A DNA stretch of 64,000 nucleotides from Tepidimonas alkaliphilus (GTDB lineage Bacteria > Pseudomonadota > Gammaproteobacteria > Burkholderiales > Burkholderiaceae_C): positions 62,001 through 126,000 of the forward strand of contig NZ_VJNB01000002.1 of NCBI RefSeq assembly GCF_007556595.1, in the 5' to 3' direction. The position numbers and the translations under genes were made by a program. The notes under the pieces were generated by a model. The model did no database searches, had not been told where the DNA came from, and saw only the letters and a list, made by a program, of their open reading frames with translations. Positions 27,056 to 36,826 of this stretch are shown in pieces (within the stretch, counting starts at the first letter, position 1; each line of letters opens with the position of its first letter).

Positions 27056-28528
27056 TCACTTGCGCCAGTAGCCCGGCGTGAACAGCACCAGCAGCGCCAG
27101 CATCTCCAGCCGCCCCATCAGCATCGCCAGCGTGCACAGCCACAGCTGCGGCGCCGTCAGCCCCGCGAAGTTGCCCGCCGGCCCGACTTCGCCCAGCCCC
27201 GGCCCCAGGTTGTTGACGCAGGCCACCACCGCCGACCAGGCGGTCTCAAACGGCATGTCGGTCAGCAGCAGCGCCATCGTCAGCACGGCGATGGTGCCGC
27301 CGTAGACCAGCATGAAGGCCTGCACGGCGTTGACGACCTCCGCGCCGACCGGGCGGCCGCCCAGCGTGACCGGGTTGACCACGCGCGGATGGATGATGCG
27401 CGTCAGCTCACGCCGCGCGAGCTTGAGCAGGATCAGCAGCCGCACCATCTTGATGCCGGCGCCGGTGGAGCCGGCGCTGGTGGCCACCCCGGACAGCAGC
27501 AGCATCCAGATCGGCGCGAACACCGGCCACTGCAGGTAATCGGTGCTGGCGTAGCCGGTGGTGGAGGCCACCGAGACGACGTTGAACGCCGCCAGCCGCA
27601 GCGCCTCGGCGCCGTCCGTCACCACGCCGCGCTGCACCAGCAGCCAGGCGATGAAGAGGCTGGAGCCGAGCATCAGCAGCCAGGTGCCGCGCCATTCGGC
27701 GTCGCGCCAGATGCGCATCGGGCTGCGCTTGGCCAGCGCGGCGAAATACAGCGCGAAGCTGCCGCTGGCCACCAGCATGAAGAAGGTGGCGATCCACTCC
27801 AGACGCGGCGAGTTGAAGTGCGCGAAGCTCGCATCGTGCGACGACATGCCGCCCAGGCTCATCGTCGTGAACATGTGGATCCAGGCGTCCAGCCACGACA
27901 TGCCGCCCCAGCGGTAGGCCAGCAGGCAGGCCAGCGAGATTGCCGCATACACGCTCCAGAGGCCCTTGGCGGTCTCCTCGATGCGCGGCGTCAGCCGCGT
28001 GTCCTTCATCGGGCCGGTGGCCTCGGCGCGCAGCAGCTGCCCGCCCACACCCAGCATCGGCAGGATCGCCACCGCCAGCACCAGAATGCCCATGCCGCCG
28101 AGCCACTGCAGCAACGCACGCCACAGGTTGATCGAGGCCGGCAGCGCATCCAGCCCGGTCAGCACGGTGGCGCCGGTGGTGGTCATGGCCGAGACGGTCT
28201 CGAAATAAGCCTGCGTGAAGGTCAGGCTGCCGCCGTGCTGGCGGAAGAACATCAGCAGCGGCGCAGTGGCGATCGCCGGCAGCGCCGTCCACGCCAGCAC
28301 CACCAGCAGCATGCCGTCGCGCGGCTGTAGATCGGGCTGCGCGCCTACCACGCGCCAGCCGATCAGCCACACCACCAGCCCCGCCAGCAGCGCGCCGACC
28401 ATCGGCGTCACCCACAGCGCCGCGGTGCCGTCGTGCAGCGCCAGCGCCACCGCCAGCGGCGCCAGCATCGTCAGCGCGAACACCACGACGACGACGCCAA
28501 GGATGGGCGCGATGCGGACGAACGGCAT
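27056..28528 (-). CDS. trkH: Trk potassium uptake channel subunit TrkH (copy 1)
   Basis: 490 residues, the same architecture as its neighbour. Filter loops are TTTGATVLTG, TTMSLGGMSS, STTGYASTDYLQWP and NNLGPGLGEVGP. Filter 2 reads SLGG where the second copy reads GLAG. ATG at 28528 (MPFVRIAP) lies 20 bp after the trkA stop and gives a normal N-terminus; the frame upstream is trkA shadow. Gene order is trkA-trkH-trkH on one strand, likely one transcript. Confidence 0.92.
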   Translation of the reverse strand: MPFVRIAPILGVVVVVFALTMLAPLAVALALHDGTAALWVTPMVGALLAGLVVWLIGWRVVGAQPDLQPRDGMLLVVLAWTALPAIATAPLLMFFRQHGGSLTFTQAYFETVSAMTTTGATVLTGLDALPASINLWRALLQWLGGMGILVLAVAILPMLGVGGQLLRAEATGPMKDTRLTPRIEETAKGLWSVYAAISLACLLAYRWGGMSWLDAWIHMFTTMSLGGMSSHDASFAHFNSPRLEWIATFFMLVASGSFALYFAALAKRSPMRIWRDAEWRGTWLLMLGSSLFIAWLLVQRGVVTDGAEALRLAAFNVVSVASTTGYASTDYLQWPVFAPIWMLLLSGVATSAGSTGAGIKMVRLLILLKLARRELTRIIHPRVVNPVTLGGRPVGAEVVNAVQAFMLVYGGTIAVLTMALLLTDMPFETAWSAVVACVNNLGPGLGEVGPAGNFAGLTAPQLWLCTLAMLMGRLEMLALLVLFTPGYWRK

Positions 28529-28548
28529 GGCGACGGCGGCGGCGCGGA

Positions 28549-29940
28549 TCAGCCGAAGAAGGTGGCGCCGACCTGAAACAGCTTCTCGACCTCGCGCACC
28601 AGGCGCTTGTTCGGGATGAAGATGACGATGTGGTCGTCGGCCTGGATCAGCGTGTCGTGGTGCGGCATCAGCACCTCGGCGCTGGGCCCTTCGCCGCGCA
28701 CGATGGCGCCGATGCGCGCCCCCGGCGGCAGCTTCACCTCTTCGACGCGCCGCCCCACCAGGCGCGAGCTCTTGACGTCGCCGCGCGCCACGCCCTCCAG
28801 CGCCTCCGCCGCGCCGCGGCGCAGGCTGTGCACCGCCACCACGTCGCCGCGGCGCACGTGCGCCAGCAGCTCGCCGATCACCGTCTGCGCCGGCGACACC
28901 GCGATGTCGATCGTGCTGCCCTGCATCATCTCGGCGTAGGCGCGGCGGTTGATCAGCGCCAGCACGCGCCGCGCGCCGAGCCGCTTGGCCAGCATCGCCG
29001 CCATGATGTTGTCCTCGTCGTCGCTGGTCAGCGCGAGGAACAGGTCCATCTCGGCGACGTTTTCCTCTTCCAGCAACGCCTCGTCGGTGCAGTCGCCGTG
29101 CAGCACCAGCGTGCTGGAGGGCAGCTGGCTGGCCAGGTACTCGCAGCGCTTGGCGCTGGCCTCGAGGATCTTGACCTGGCACTGCCCCACCAGCGAGCGC
29201 GCCAGCCGCAGGCCGACCTTGCCGCCGCCGGCGATCATGACGCGCTGCACTGGCTTGTCGCGCGCGTGCAGCGCCGCCAGCACCGGCCGGATCTGGTCGT
29301 TGGCGGCCAGAATGAACACCTCATCCCCCGGCAGAATGCGCGTGGCCGGCCCGGGGTCCATCTCGGCGTCGAGCCGATACAGCGCCACCACGCGCATTTC
29401 CACGTCCGGCACGATGCGGCGAAACTCACCGATGGTGTGCCCCACCAGCGCGCTGCCGGCGGTGGCGCGCACCGCGATCAAGCACACGCGCCCGTCGGCA
29501 AACTCCAGCACCTGCAGCGCCTCCGGGTAGTCGATGAGCTGATGGATGTAGCGCATCACCGACTCTTCCGGGCAGATGACGTGATCCACCGCAAAGCCGC
29601 TTTTGCCGAGCAGGTCGCTGCCCTCCTCGAACTCCGGCGAGCGCAAGCGCGCGATGGTGGTGGGCACCTGAAACAGGTCGTGCGCGACCTTGCAGACCAC
29701 CAGGTTGGACTCATCCAGCGCCGCGCAGGCGATCAGCATATCGGCGTCCTTGGCCCCGGCCTCGGCCAGCACGGAGGGCTGGATGCCGTTGCCGACCACA
29801 CCGCGCAGGTCGAGCCGCTCCTCCAGCGCCCGCACCCGCGCCGGATCCTGGTCGATGACCGTGATGTCGTTCTGCTCGGACACCAGGCTCTCGGCCACGC
29901 TCTCTCCCACGCGCCCGGCGCCGAAGATGATGATGTTCAT
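28549..29940 (-). CDS. trkA: Trk system regulatory subunit TrkA
   Basis: A 463-residue cytoplasmic protein with two RCK units. The two Rossmann nucleotide-binding starts are MNIIIFGAGRVGESVAE and VMIAGGGKVGLRLARSL, each followed by a TrkA-C domain (the second ends IVIFIPNKRLVREVEKLF). It binds NAD(H)/nucleotides and gates TrkH. Length equals E. coli TrkA (458). A single trkA serves two trkH genes here. Confidence 0.95.
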   Translation of the reverse strand: MNIIIFGAGRVGESVAESLVSEQNDITVIDQDPARVRALEERLDLRGVVGNGIQPSVLAEAGAKDADMLIACAALDESNLVVCKVAHDLFQVPTTIARLRSPEFEEGSDLLGKSGFAVDHVICPEESVMRYIHQLIDYPEALQVLEFADGRVCLIAVRATAGSALVGHTIGEFRRIVPDVEMRVVALYRLDAEMDPGPATRILPGDEVFILAANDQIRPVLAALHARDKPVQRVMIAGGGKVGLRLARSLVGQCQVKILEASAKRCEYLASQLPSSTLVLHGDCTDEALLEEENVAEMDLFLALTSDDEDNIMAAMLAKRLGARRVLALINRRAYAEMMQGSTIDIAVSPAQTVIGELLAHVRRGDVVAVHSLRRGAAEALEGVARGDVKSSRLVGRRVEEVKLPPGARIGAIVRGEGPSAEVLMPHHDTLIQADDHIVIFIPNKRLVREVEKLFQVGATFFG

Positions 29941-29986
29941 GGCGCGCTAATCATACGGCGCGCCTGTTGGGCTGCGCATGACACCG

Positions 29987-31114
29987 TCACAGCGCGCGCT
30001 GGATCAGGATCTTTTGCACGTCGCTGGTGCCCTCGTAGATCTGGCAGACGCGCACGTCGCGCCAGATGCGCTCGACCGGAAAGTCGCGCACGTAGCCGTA
30101 ACCGCCCAGCGTCTGGATCGCCACCGAGCACACCCACTCGGCCGTTTCGCTGGCGATCAGCTTGGCCATCGCCGCCTCCTTCAGGCACGGCTGGCCGGCG
30201 TCGCGCAGCGCGGCGGCGTGCCAGGTGAGCTGCCGCGCCGCCTCCAGCCGCGCCGCCGCCTCGGCCAGGCGAAAGCCCACCGCCTGGTGCTCGAAGATCG
30301 GCTGGCCGAAGCTCTCGCGCTGTTTGGCGTAGTCGATCGCCACCTCCAGCGCGCTGCGCGCCATGCCGATGCTCTGAGCCGCAATGCCGATGCGCCCGCC
30401 CTCCAGCGCCGACAGGGCGATCCTGTAGCCCTCGCCTTCCTCGCCGATGCGGTTGTCCGCCGGGATGCGGCAGCCGTCGAAGCGGATCTGCGCGGTGTCG
30501 CTGGAGTGCTGGCCGACCTTGTCCTCCAGCCGCTCGACGATATAGCCGGGCGTGTCGGTGGGCACCAGAAACGCGCTCATGCCCCGCTTGCCGGCGCCCT
30601 TGTCGGTAACGGCAATGACGATGGCCACCTGCCCATTCTTGCCGCTGGTGATGAACTGCTTGACGCCGTCGAGCACGTAGCCGTCGCCGTCGCGCCGTGC
30701 GGTGGTGCGCAGCGCCGCGGCGTCCGAACCCGCGTGCGGCTCGGTCAGGCAAAACGCCCCCAGCATCTCGCCGCGCGCCAGCGGCGTGAGCCAGCGGCGC
30801 TTCTGCGCCTCGCTGCCGTAGTGCAGCAGGATCGCGCACACCGGGCAGTTGTTGACGCTGATGGCGGTGCTGGTGCCGCCATCCCCGGCGGCGATTTCCT
30901 CCAGCACCAAGGCCAGGCTAAGGTAATCCAGCCCGGCGCCGCCGTACTCCGGCGGCACGCACACGCCGTAGCAGCCGAGCTGCGCCAGCCCGCGGTGCGC
31001 CTCGTGCGGAAAGGTGTGGTCGCGATCCCATTGCGCCGCGTGTGGCCACAGCCGCTCGCGCGCGAACGCCCGCACCGCCTCGCGGATCATGCGCTGGTCG
31101 TCGTTCAGCAGCAT
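29987..31114 (-). CDS. Acyl-CoA dehydrogenase, short-chain type
   Basis: A 375-residue FAD flavoenzyme. Signature regions: [18 protein letters not shown] (flavin site), [18 protein letters not shown], and a C-terminal [15 protein letters not shown], whose Glu is the catalytic base of short-chain, butyryl- and 2-methylbutyryl-type enzymes. It differs from the isovaleryl-CoA dehydrogenase 4 kb away, which has Gly at this position. The exact acyl chain cannot be fixed. Upstream and divergent is the broken Uma2 gene. Confidence 0.9.
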   Translation of the reverse strand: MLLNDDQRMIREAVRAFARERLWPHAAQWDRDHTFPHEAHRGLAQLGCYGVCVPPEYGGAGLDYLSLALVLEEIAAGDGGTSTAISVNNCPVCAILLHYGSEAQKRRWLTPLARGEMLGAFCLTEPHAGSDAAALRTTARRDGDGYVLDGVKQFITSGKNGQVAIVIAVTDKGAGKRGMSAFLVPTDTPGYIVERLEDKVGQHSSDTAQIRFDGCRIPADNRIGEEGEGYRIALSALEGGRIGIAAQSIGMARSALEVAIDYAKQRESFGQPIFEHQAVGFRLAEAAARLEAARQLTWHAAALRDAGQPCLKEAAMAKLIASETAEWVCSVAIQTLGGYGYVRDFPVERIWRDVRVCQIYEGTSDVQKILIQRAL

Positions 31115-31253
31115 CGTTCGTCTTCCTCGTCTCGATGGGTTCCGGGCGGTATCGCGCCGCGCGTCCGGCTCGGCCCGGCACGCCCCGCTGGCGCCGCCGG
31201 CGTCGATCCACTACGATCAGTCGCTATGTACCCCTAACTTGACTGGAGCCCCC

Positions 31254-31811
31254 ATGGGCCAAGCTGAACCCGCCCGCTTGAGCCTCAACGAATACCTGCG
31301 CTGGGAAAGCGCGCAGCCGCTGCATCACGATTTCTGGCGCGGCGAGGTGTATGCGATGACAGGCGGTTCGCTGCGCCACAACCGCGCCACGCTGGCCGCC
31401 GCGATGACGCTGCAGCGAAACCTGCAGGATACCCCTTGCTAGGTCTTCGTCAGCCACGTGCGGGTGGCGGTGGAGGCGGCGCAGCACTGGTTTTATCCTG
31501 ACGTGGTCGTCACCTGCGATCCGCAGGACCTGGACGACCCGGACGCCACAGCGTTGCGCGCCCCCGTCCTGGTGCTGGAGGTGCTGTCGCCCTCGACGGC
31601 AGCCTACGACCGCGGGGAGAAGTTCCTTAGCCTGCAGCGACTGCCCAGCGTGCGCGAGTATGCGCTGCTCGACCCCGCGCGCCTGCGGCTGGAGGTGTTT
31701 CGCCGCAACGCCGAGGGGCGCTTCGAGCGCCATGTCGTCGAGGGGGTGCAGGCCGAGGCGGAACTGACGAGCGTCGGCTGGCGCGGCCCGCTGTCGGCCC
31801 TGCTGGGCTGA
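31254..31811 (+). pseudogene. Uma2-family endonuclease gene broken by an in-frame TAG
   Basis: The Uma2 (DUF820) frame runs from ATG 31254 (MGQAEPARLSLNEYLRW) to a stop at 31811, 185 codons as expected for the family. An amber TAG at 31440-31442 interrupts it after LQDTPC. The same frame continues without shift into VFVSHVRVAVEAA, the core FYPDVVVTCDPQDLDDP, LVLEVLSPSTAAYDR, and a normal C-terminus. Family members usually have Arg or Gln at the TAG position, so a single-base change (AGG or CAG to TAG) explains it. Uma2 proteins have a PD-(D/E)xK-like fold; their biological role is unclear. Confidence 0.8.
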
Positions 31812-31837
31812 GCCTCGGCGCCGCGCCGCCGCGCGCA

Positions 31838-33028
31838 TCAGAGCATCTCCAGCGCGATCGCGGTGCCCTCGCCGCCGCCGATGCACAGTGTGGCCACGCC
31901 GCGCTTGAGGCCCCGCGCCTTCATCGCGTGCATCAGCGTGACCATGATGCGCGCGCCGCTGGCGCCGATCGGGTGGCCCAGCGCGCAGGCGCCGCCGTTG
32001 ACGTTGACGAGGTCGTGCGGGATGCCGAGCTCCGTCATCAGCGCCATCGGCACCACCGCAAAGGCCTCGTTGACCTCCCACAGCTGCACGTCGGCGACCT
32101 GCCAGCCAACCTTGGCCAGCAGCTTGCGCGTGGCGCCCACCGGCGCGGTGGTGAACCAGTTCGGCTCCTGCGCGTGGGTGGCGTGGCCGACGATGCGCGC
32201 CAGCGGCGTGCAGCCCAGCCGCTCGGCGGTGGAGGCGCGCATCAGCACCAGCGCCGCCGCCCCGTCGTTGATCGAGGAGCTGGAGGCCGCGGTGATGGTG
32301 CCGTCCTTCCTGAACGCGGGCTTGAGTTGCGGGATTTTCTCAAGCTTGATCTTGCCCGGCCCTTCGTCGTTGGCCACCACGCGCTCGCCGCTCCTGTCCT
32401 GCACCGTCACCGGCGTGATTTCGGCGGCGAAGCTGCCGTCGGCCACGGCGCGCTGGGCGCGCCGGACGCTTTCGGTGGCAAACGCATCCTGCTGCTCGCG
32501 CGTGAACCGATACTTCGCGGCGCAGTCTTCGCCAAACGTGCCCATGCTGCGGCCAGGCTCGTAAGCATCCTCCAGGCCGTCGAGCATCATGTGGTCGAAG
32601 ACGCGGTCGTGCCCCATGCGGTAGCCGCCGCGGCCCTTGAGCAGCAAGTACGGCGCGTTGGTCATGCTTTCCATGCCGCCGGCCACCATCACCTGGGCAC
32701 TTCCGGCCAGCAGCATGTCGTGCGCCAGCATCGCGGCCTTCATGCCAGAGCCGCACATCTTCGACAGCGTGACGGCACCGGCGCTCTTGGGCAGCCCAGC
32801 TTTGAGCGCCGCCTGGCGCGCCGGCGCCTGGCCCTGGCCGGCCATCAGGCAGTTGCCCATCAGCACTTCATCGACTTGCTCCGGCTGGATGCCGGCGCGC
32901 TGCACCGCAGCGCGGATCGCGGCGGCGCCCAGGTCGTGCGCGGCCAAGCTGGCGAAGTCGCCCTGAAACGAACCCATCGGCGTGCGCGCGGCGCCGACGA
33001 TGACCACGGGATCGGTGGCAGTGCTCAT
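31838..33028 (-). CDS. Acetyl-CoA acetyltransferase (thiolase)
   Basis: A 396-residue biosynthetic-type thiolase. The nucleophilic Cys is in [14 protein letters not shown] near residue 92, the active-site loop [11 protein letters not shown] follows, and [13 protein letters not shown] and [13 protein letters not shown] carry the catalytic His and second Cys. It interconverts acetoacetyl-CoA and two acetyl-CoA, a natural end step for the acetoacetate released by HMG-CoA lyase. The start overlaps the aceK stop as ATGA, so the two are translationally coupled. Confidence 0.93.
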   Translation of the reverse strand: MSTATDPVVIVGAARTPMGSFQGDFASLAAHDLGAAAIRAAVQRAGIQPEQVDEVLMGNCLMAGQGQAPARQAALKAGLPKSAGAVTLSKMCGSGMKAAMLAHDMLLAGSAQVMVAGGMESMTNAPYLLLKGRGGYRMGHDRVFDHMMLDGLEDAYEPGRSMGTFGEDCAAKYRFTREQQDAFATESVRRAQRAVADGSFAAEITPVTVQDRSGERVVANDEGPGKIKLEKIPQLKPAFRKDGTITAASSSSINDGAAALVLMRASTAERLGCTPLARIVGHATHAQEPNWFTTAPVGATRKLLAKVGWQVADVQLWEVNEAFAVVPMALMTELGIPHDLVNVNGGACALGHPIGASGARIMVTLMHAMKARGLKRGVATLCIGGGEGTAIALEML

Positions 33029-34959
33029 GCGGTGACTCCTTCTGCAGAGGAAAAGGTGGATGAAGCGGCCACCAGCGCCGCGCCGTCCAGCGCAGGCGGC
33101 ACCGGCGCTGGGTTGGCGGCAGCCGATTCGGCTGATGGGCTCAACGCCACGGCGCGCCGCGTGGAAAAGCGCCGCGCCTGCTCGTAGGGGAAGATGTCAT
33201 GGATGTGGCCGGCGCGCAGGCGCTGCTGGTGCGCCTGCCAGAACTCGACGTCGAGCAGGTCGGCATGGTGGCGCATGAACACCTCGCGCACCAGCGGGTT
33301 GGAGAGCAAAAACGGCCCGAAGGTCTCCGGAAACACGTCGTGCGGGCCCACCGAATACCAGACCTCGCCGCTCATCTCGTCGTCCTCGTCGCGCGGCGGC
33401 GGCACGCGGCGGAAGTTGCAATCGGTGATGTATTCGATTTCGTCGTAGTCGTAGAACACCACCTTGCCGTGGCGCGTGATGCCGAAGTTCTTCCACAGCA
33501 TGTCGCCCGGAAAGATGTTGGCCGCCACCAGGTCCTTGATCGCGTTGCCGTATTCGATGACGGCGTGCTCCAGCTGCTGGCGCGCGCGCACGTCATCGGG
33601 GTTGGCCTTTAGCGCATCGAAGCACTCCTGCAGGTAGATGTTGAGCGGGATCATGCGCCGCTCGATGTAAACGTGCTTGAGCACCACTTCGGCCCGACCG
33701 TCGCCGTTGCGGTCGCCGATTTCCACCTGGCTGGGCGCCTCGCGCAACAGCTCCTCGATCAGCTCGTCTGTAAAGCGCTCGCGCGGAAAGCCCACCCCGG
33801 AAAACTCCAGCGTATCGGCCATGCGCCCGGCGCGATCGTGCTGTTTGACCAGCTGATATTTGGCGCGCACCTGTTCCGGCGTGATGTCTTTCTGCGGCGG
33901 AAAGCGATCCTTGATGACCTTGAACACAAACGGAAAGCTTGGCAAGTCAAACACCAGCATCACCATGCCCTTGATGCCGGGCGCGATGCGGAACTGGTCG
34001 GTGCTGTGCCGCATGTGGTAGAGAAAATCGCGGTAGAAGAGCGTCTTGCCTTGCTTGGCCAGGCCCAGCGCGTTGTAGAGCTCGGCGCGCGGCTTGCGCG
34101 GCATCAAGCTGCGCAAAAATTGCACGTAGGCGCTGGGCACCTCCATATCCACCATGAAATAGGCGCGCGCAAACGAAAACAGCATCAGCAGGTCGTCTTC
34201 GCCGTGCAGCAAGGCGTCGATGACGAGCTGACCGCGGTCGTTGTGCAAAATCGGCAAGGCAAACGGCACTTCTTGAAAGCCGTTGATGAGCTTGCCGACC
34301 GCATACGCGCCCTTGTTGCGGTAAAAAAGGCTGTCGAGCACCTGGATCTGAAAGTTGGCGCGCAGCCGGCGGTGGTCAAACAGCGGCAACAGCGCATCGT
34401 GCACGTCGGCCACGTCGCGCGCCAGATTTTCAAACGGCACGCGCAAGCCAAAATCCTCCACCAACCGCCGCAGCGTATCGGGCAACTCCGCCAGCGTCTG
34501 CGGGTAATAACAGCGGTAGGTGGTGTGCGACTTGGGATCTTCCGGCTCGATGTATTCGGTGCTGATGGCCGGACGCACGAAGATGAAATCGTTTTGGAAG
34601 TAGCTGCGGTGCAGGATTTTGGTCGTGACCGAGTTGAAGAAGGTCTCCGCGAGCTCCGGCTGGCGATGGTCCACCAGCATGCCGATGTAGAGCAGCTTGG
34701 CCTGCTGCCAGACCTCCATCGGCTGCTGCGACGCTTGAAATTCGCGCTCCAGCCGCGTGACGCACTCCTTGACGCGCAGGTCGTAGAACTCGATGCGCTC
34801 GCGTTGCGCGCGCTGCTGGCCGGCCCAGTCGGCGGTCTCGAAGCGGTGCTTGGCGCGCGCCGACTCGGCGCGAAACAGCCGGTAGTGGCGGTTGAAGCCG
34901 TCGATCATCGCGCGCGCGATGCCGTAGGCCACCGAGGAATCAATGCGTTGCAGCAGCAT
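33025..34959 (-). CDS. aceK: Isocitrate dehydrogenase kinase/phosphatase AceK
   Basis: 644 residues; E. coli AceK is 578, and the extra length is mostly an Ala/Pro/Ser-rich C-terminal tail after [17 protein letters not shown]. It phosphorylates and dephosphorylates isocitrate dehydrogenase to steer isocitrate between the TCA cycle and the glyoxylate shunt. Recognised by whole-protein pattern: [18 protein letters not shown], the kinase segment [19 protein letters not shown] (ATP-site Lys), [14 protein letters not shown], and [19 protein letters not shown]. It is coupled to a thiolase rather than lying beside aceBA. Confidence 0.95.
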   Translation of the reverse strand: MLLQRIDSSVAYGIARAMIDGFNRHYRLFRAESARAKHRFETADWAGQQRAQRERIEFYDLRVKECVTRLEREFQASQQPMEVWQQAKLLYIGMLVDHRQPELAETFFNSVTTKILHRSYFQNDFIFVRPAISTEYIEPEDPKSHTTYRCYYPQTLAELPDTLRRLVEDFGLRVPFENLARDVADVHDALLPLFDHRRLRANFQIQVLDSLFYRNKGAYAVGKLINGFQEVPFALPILHNDRGQLVIDALLHGEDDLLMLFSFARAYFMVDMEVPSAYVQFLRSLMPRKPRAELYNALGLAKQGKTLFYRDFLYHMRHSTDQFRIAPGIKGMVMLVFDLPSFPFVFKVIKDRFPPQKDITPEQVRAKYQLVKQHDRAGRMADTLEFSGVGFPRERFTDELIEELLREAPSQVEIGDRNGDGRAEVVLKHVYIERRMIPLNIYLQECFDALKANPDDVRARQQLEHAVIEYGNAIKDLVAANIFPGDMLWKNFGITRHGKVVFYDYDEIEYITDCNFRRVPPPRDEDDEMSGEVWYSVGPHDVFPETFGPFLLSNPLVREVFMRHHADLLDVEFWQAHQQRLRAGHIHDIFPYEQARRFSTRRAVALSPSAESAAANPAPVPPALDGAALVAASSTFSSAEGVTA

Positions 34960-35082
34960 GCGGCGTGGACTCCGAAGGCTGGAGCCGGCGCGTGCGCCCC
35001 AGGCCGCGCCGGCGTGCAGGCCGCAGCATAGCCGCTGCAGGGCCGCGCGCCAACTCCGGGAAGGTCGGCGGCCCCGGATGCA

Positions 35083-36264
35083 TCAGGCCGTCTCCGCAAA
35101 CAGCTCGCGCCCGATCAGCATGCGCCGGATTTCGCTGGTGCCGGCGCCGATTTCATACAGCTTGGCGTCGCGCCAAAGACGTCCGAGCGGATACTCGTTG
35201 ATGTAGCCGTTGCCGCCGAAGATCTGGATGCCGTCGCCGGCCATCTTGGTGGCCTGCTCGGCGCACCACAGGATGACGCTGGCGCAGTCCTTGCGCACCT
35301 GGCGCACGTGCGCGGCGCCAAGGCGATCCAGGTTCTTGCCGACGGTGTAGAGGAACGAGCGCGCCGCCTGCAGCGTGGTGTACATGTCGGCCACTTTGGC
35401 CTGAATGAGCTGGAACTCGCCGATGCTCTGGCCGAACTGCTTGCGCTGGTGGATGTAGGGGATAACGTGGTCCATCACCGCCTGCATGATGCCCACCGGC
35501 CCCGCGGCGAGCACCGCGCGCTCGTAGTCCAGCCCGCTCATCAGCACCTTGACGCCGTTGTTGAGGCCGCCGAGGATGTTGTCCGCCGGCACCTCGACGT
35601 CCTGGAACACCAGCTCGCCGGTGTGGCTGCCGCGCATGCCGAGCTTGTCGAGCTTCTGCGCCACCGAAAAGCCCTTCATGCCCTTTTCGACCAAAAAGGC
35701 CGTGATGCCGCGCGGCCCCAGCTCCGGCTCGGTCTTGGCATAGACCACGAGCACATCCGCGTCGGGGCCGTTGGTGATCCACATCTTGGTGCCGTTGAGC
35801 AGGTAGTAGCCGCCCTTGTCCTCGGCGCGCAGCGTCATGCTGACGACGTCAGAGCCGGCGCCGGGCTCGCTCATGGCCAGCGCGCCGATCCATTCGCCGG
35901 CGATCAACTTGGGCAGATACTTGCGCTTTTGCGCCTCGGTGCCGTTGCGGCGGATCTGGTTGACGCACAGGTTGGAGTGCGCGCCATACGACAGCCCCAC
36001 CGAAGCGCTGGCGCGGCTGATCTCCTCCATCGCCACCATGTGCGCGAGATAACCCATGCCGGCGCCACCGTAGTCCTCCTCCACCGTGATGCCCAGCACC
36101 CCCAACTCGCCCATCTTCGGCCACAGGTCCATCGGGAACTGGTCGGTGCGGTCGATCTCGGCCGCGCGCGGCGCGATCTGCTCCGCGGCAAAGGCGCGCA
36201 CCGCGTCGCGCAGGGCATCGATGTCGTCCCCAAGTTGGAAGTCGAGTCCGGGCAGGTGGGTCAT
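35083..36264 (-). CDS. liuA: Isovaleryl-CoA dehydrogenase
   Basis: A 393-residue acyl-CoA dehydrogenase. Two features identify the isovaleryl type: the C-terminal loop reads [14 protein letters not shown], with Gly where most family members have the catalytic Glu, and a Glu is present instead in [16 protein letters not shown], the position of the base in isovaleryl-CoA dehydrogenases. It oxidises isovaleryl-CoA to 3-methylcrotonyl-CoA, feeding MccAB at 19-23 kb. A LiuR-type palindrome lies 18 bp before its start, immediately downstream of liuR. Confidence 0.94.
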   Translation of the reverse strand: MTHLPGLDFQLGDDIDALRDAVRAFAAEQIAPRAAEIDRTDQFPMDLWPKMGELGVLGITVEEDYGGAGMGYLAHMVAMEEISRASASVGLSYGAHSNLCVNQIRRNGTEAQKRKYLPKLIAGEWIGALAMSEPGAGSDVVSMTLRAEDKGGYYLLNGTKMWITNGPDADVLVVYAKTEPELGPRGITAFLVEKGMKGFSVAQKLDKLGMRGSHTGELVFQDVEVPADNILGGLNNGVKVLMSGLDYERAVLAAGPVGIMQAVMDHVIPYIHQRKQFGQSIGEFQLIQAKVADMYTTLQAARSFLYTVGKNLDRLGAAHVRQVRKDCASVILWCAEQATKMAGDGIQIFGGNGYINEYPLGRLWRDAKLYEIGAGTSEIRRMLIGRELFAETA

Positions 36265-36282
36265 GGCAGTCTCCGGCCTAGA

Positions 36283-36298
36283 TTGACGTTTACGTCAA
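36283..36298. promoter_or_regulatory. LiuR operator upstream of liuA
   Basis: TTGACGTTTACGTCAA is a perfect dyad (7-bp arms TTGACGT/ACGTCAA, 2-base centre), and a further half-site CGTCAA follows on the right. It matches the form of MerR-family LiuR operators in proteobacteria (TTTACGTNAACGTAAA-like). It occupies most of the 40-bp gap between liuR and liuA. Confidence 0.75.
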
Positions 36299-36304
36299 CG
36301 TCAA

Positions 36305-36712
36305 TTATGCCGCCTTTTCCGGCTCCGCCGCATCCAACCGCGCCAGCAGGGCGCGCGCTTCCTTCTCGTGCGCTTTGATCTCGTCCAAGGTGGCCTGCAG
36401 GTCGGCCATTTGCGCCTCGATGCGACGGCGGTGCTGCGCCAACACCTCCAAAAATTTGCGCAGCTGCGGGCCGGTGTCGCGCGGGCTGTCATACATTTCA
36501 ATCAGTTCTTTGGCCTCGGTCAGGCTCAGGCCCAGCCGTTTGGCGCGCAGCACCAGCTTCAAGCGCGTGCGGTCGCGCGCCGAATAGACGCGCTGGCGGC
36601 CCTGACGACGAGGCTGCAAGAGCCCCATGTCTTCGTAGAAACGGATGGCGCGCGTGGTCAGGTCGAACTCGCGCGCCAAGTCGCCGATGGTGTAGGTGGT
36701 GGTCTTGCCCAT
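36305..36712 (-). CDS. liuR: MerR-family regulator of leucine/isovalerate catabolism LiuR
   Basis: 135 residues. The MerR N-terminal helix-turn-helix is clear (YTIGDLAREFDLTTRAIRFY, EDMGLLQP, RVYSARDRTRLKLVLRAKRL), and a C-terminal coiled coil for dimerisation (about 85-130) follows. No metal-binding cysteines, as in LiuR. ATG at 36712 was chosen over a frame extending 13 codons upstream, since MGKTTTYTIGD is a normal family start. It sits upstream of liuA with LiuR-like palindromes on both sides, implying autoregulation. Confidence 0.88.
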   Translation of the reverse strand: MGKTTTYTIGDLAREFDLTTRAIRFYEDMGLLQPRRQGRQRVYSARDRTRLKLVLRAKRLGLSLTEAKELIEMYDSPRDTGPQLRKFLEVLAQHRRRIEAQMADLQATLDEIKAHEKEARALLARLDAAEPEKAA

Positions 36713-36756
36713 GGCCTGCTCAAATGCCGCAGCCCCACGAGCCCCGCGCATCGTGG

Positions 36757-36768
36757 GACGTCAACGTC
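36757..36768. promoter_or_regulatory. Second LiuR-like operator, upstream of liuR
   Basis: GACGTCAACGTC has arms GACGT/ACGTC around a 2-base centre, the same core as the liuA site but with weaker flanks. It lies 45-56 bp upstream of the liuR ATG and 59 bp upstream of the divergent prenyltransferase gene, so it could serve one or both. Confidence 0.55.
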
Positions 36769-36826
36769 GCGGTCCTTTCTGTCCGTGGCATGATAAGCGG
36801 GCTGCCGCAAGAGACTATAGTGCGGG

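Noticed and set aside
31014-31253. Uma2 frame extended upstream of 31254
   Set aside because: The extra segment overlaps the start of the divergent acyl-CoA dehydrogenase and lacks family similarity.
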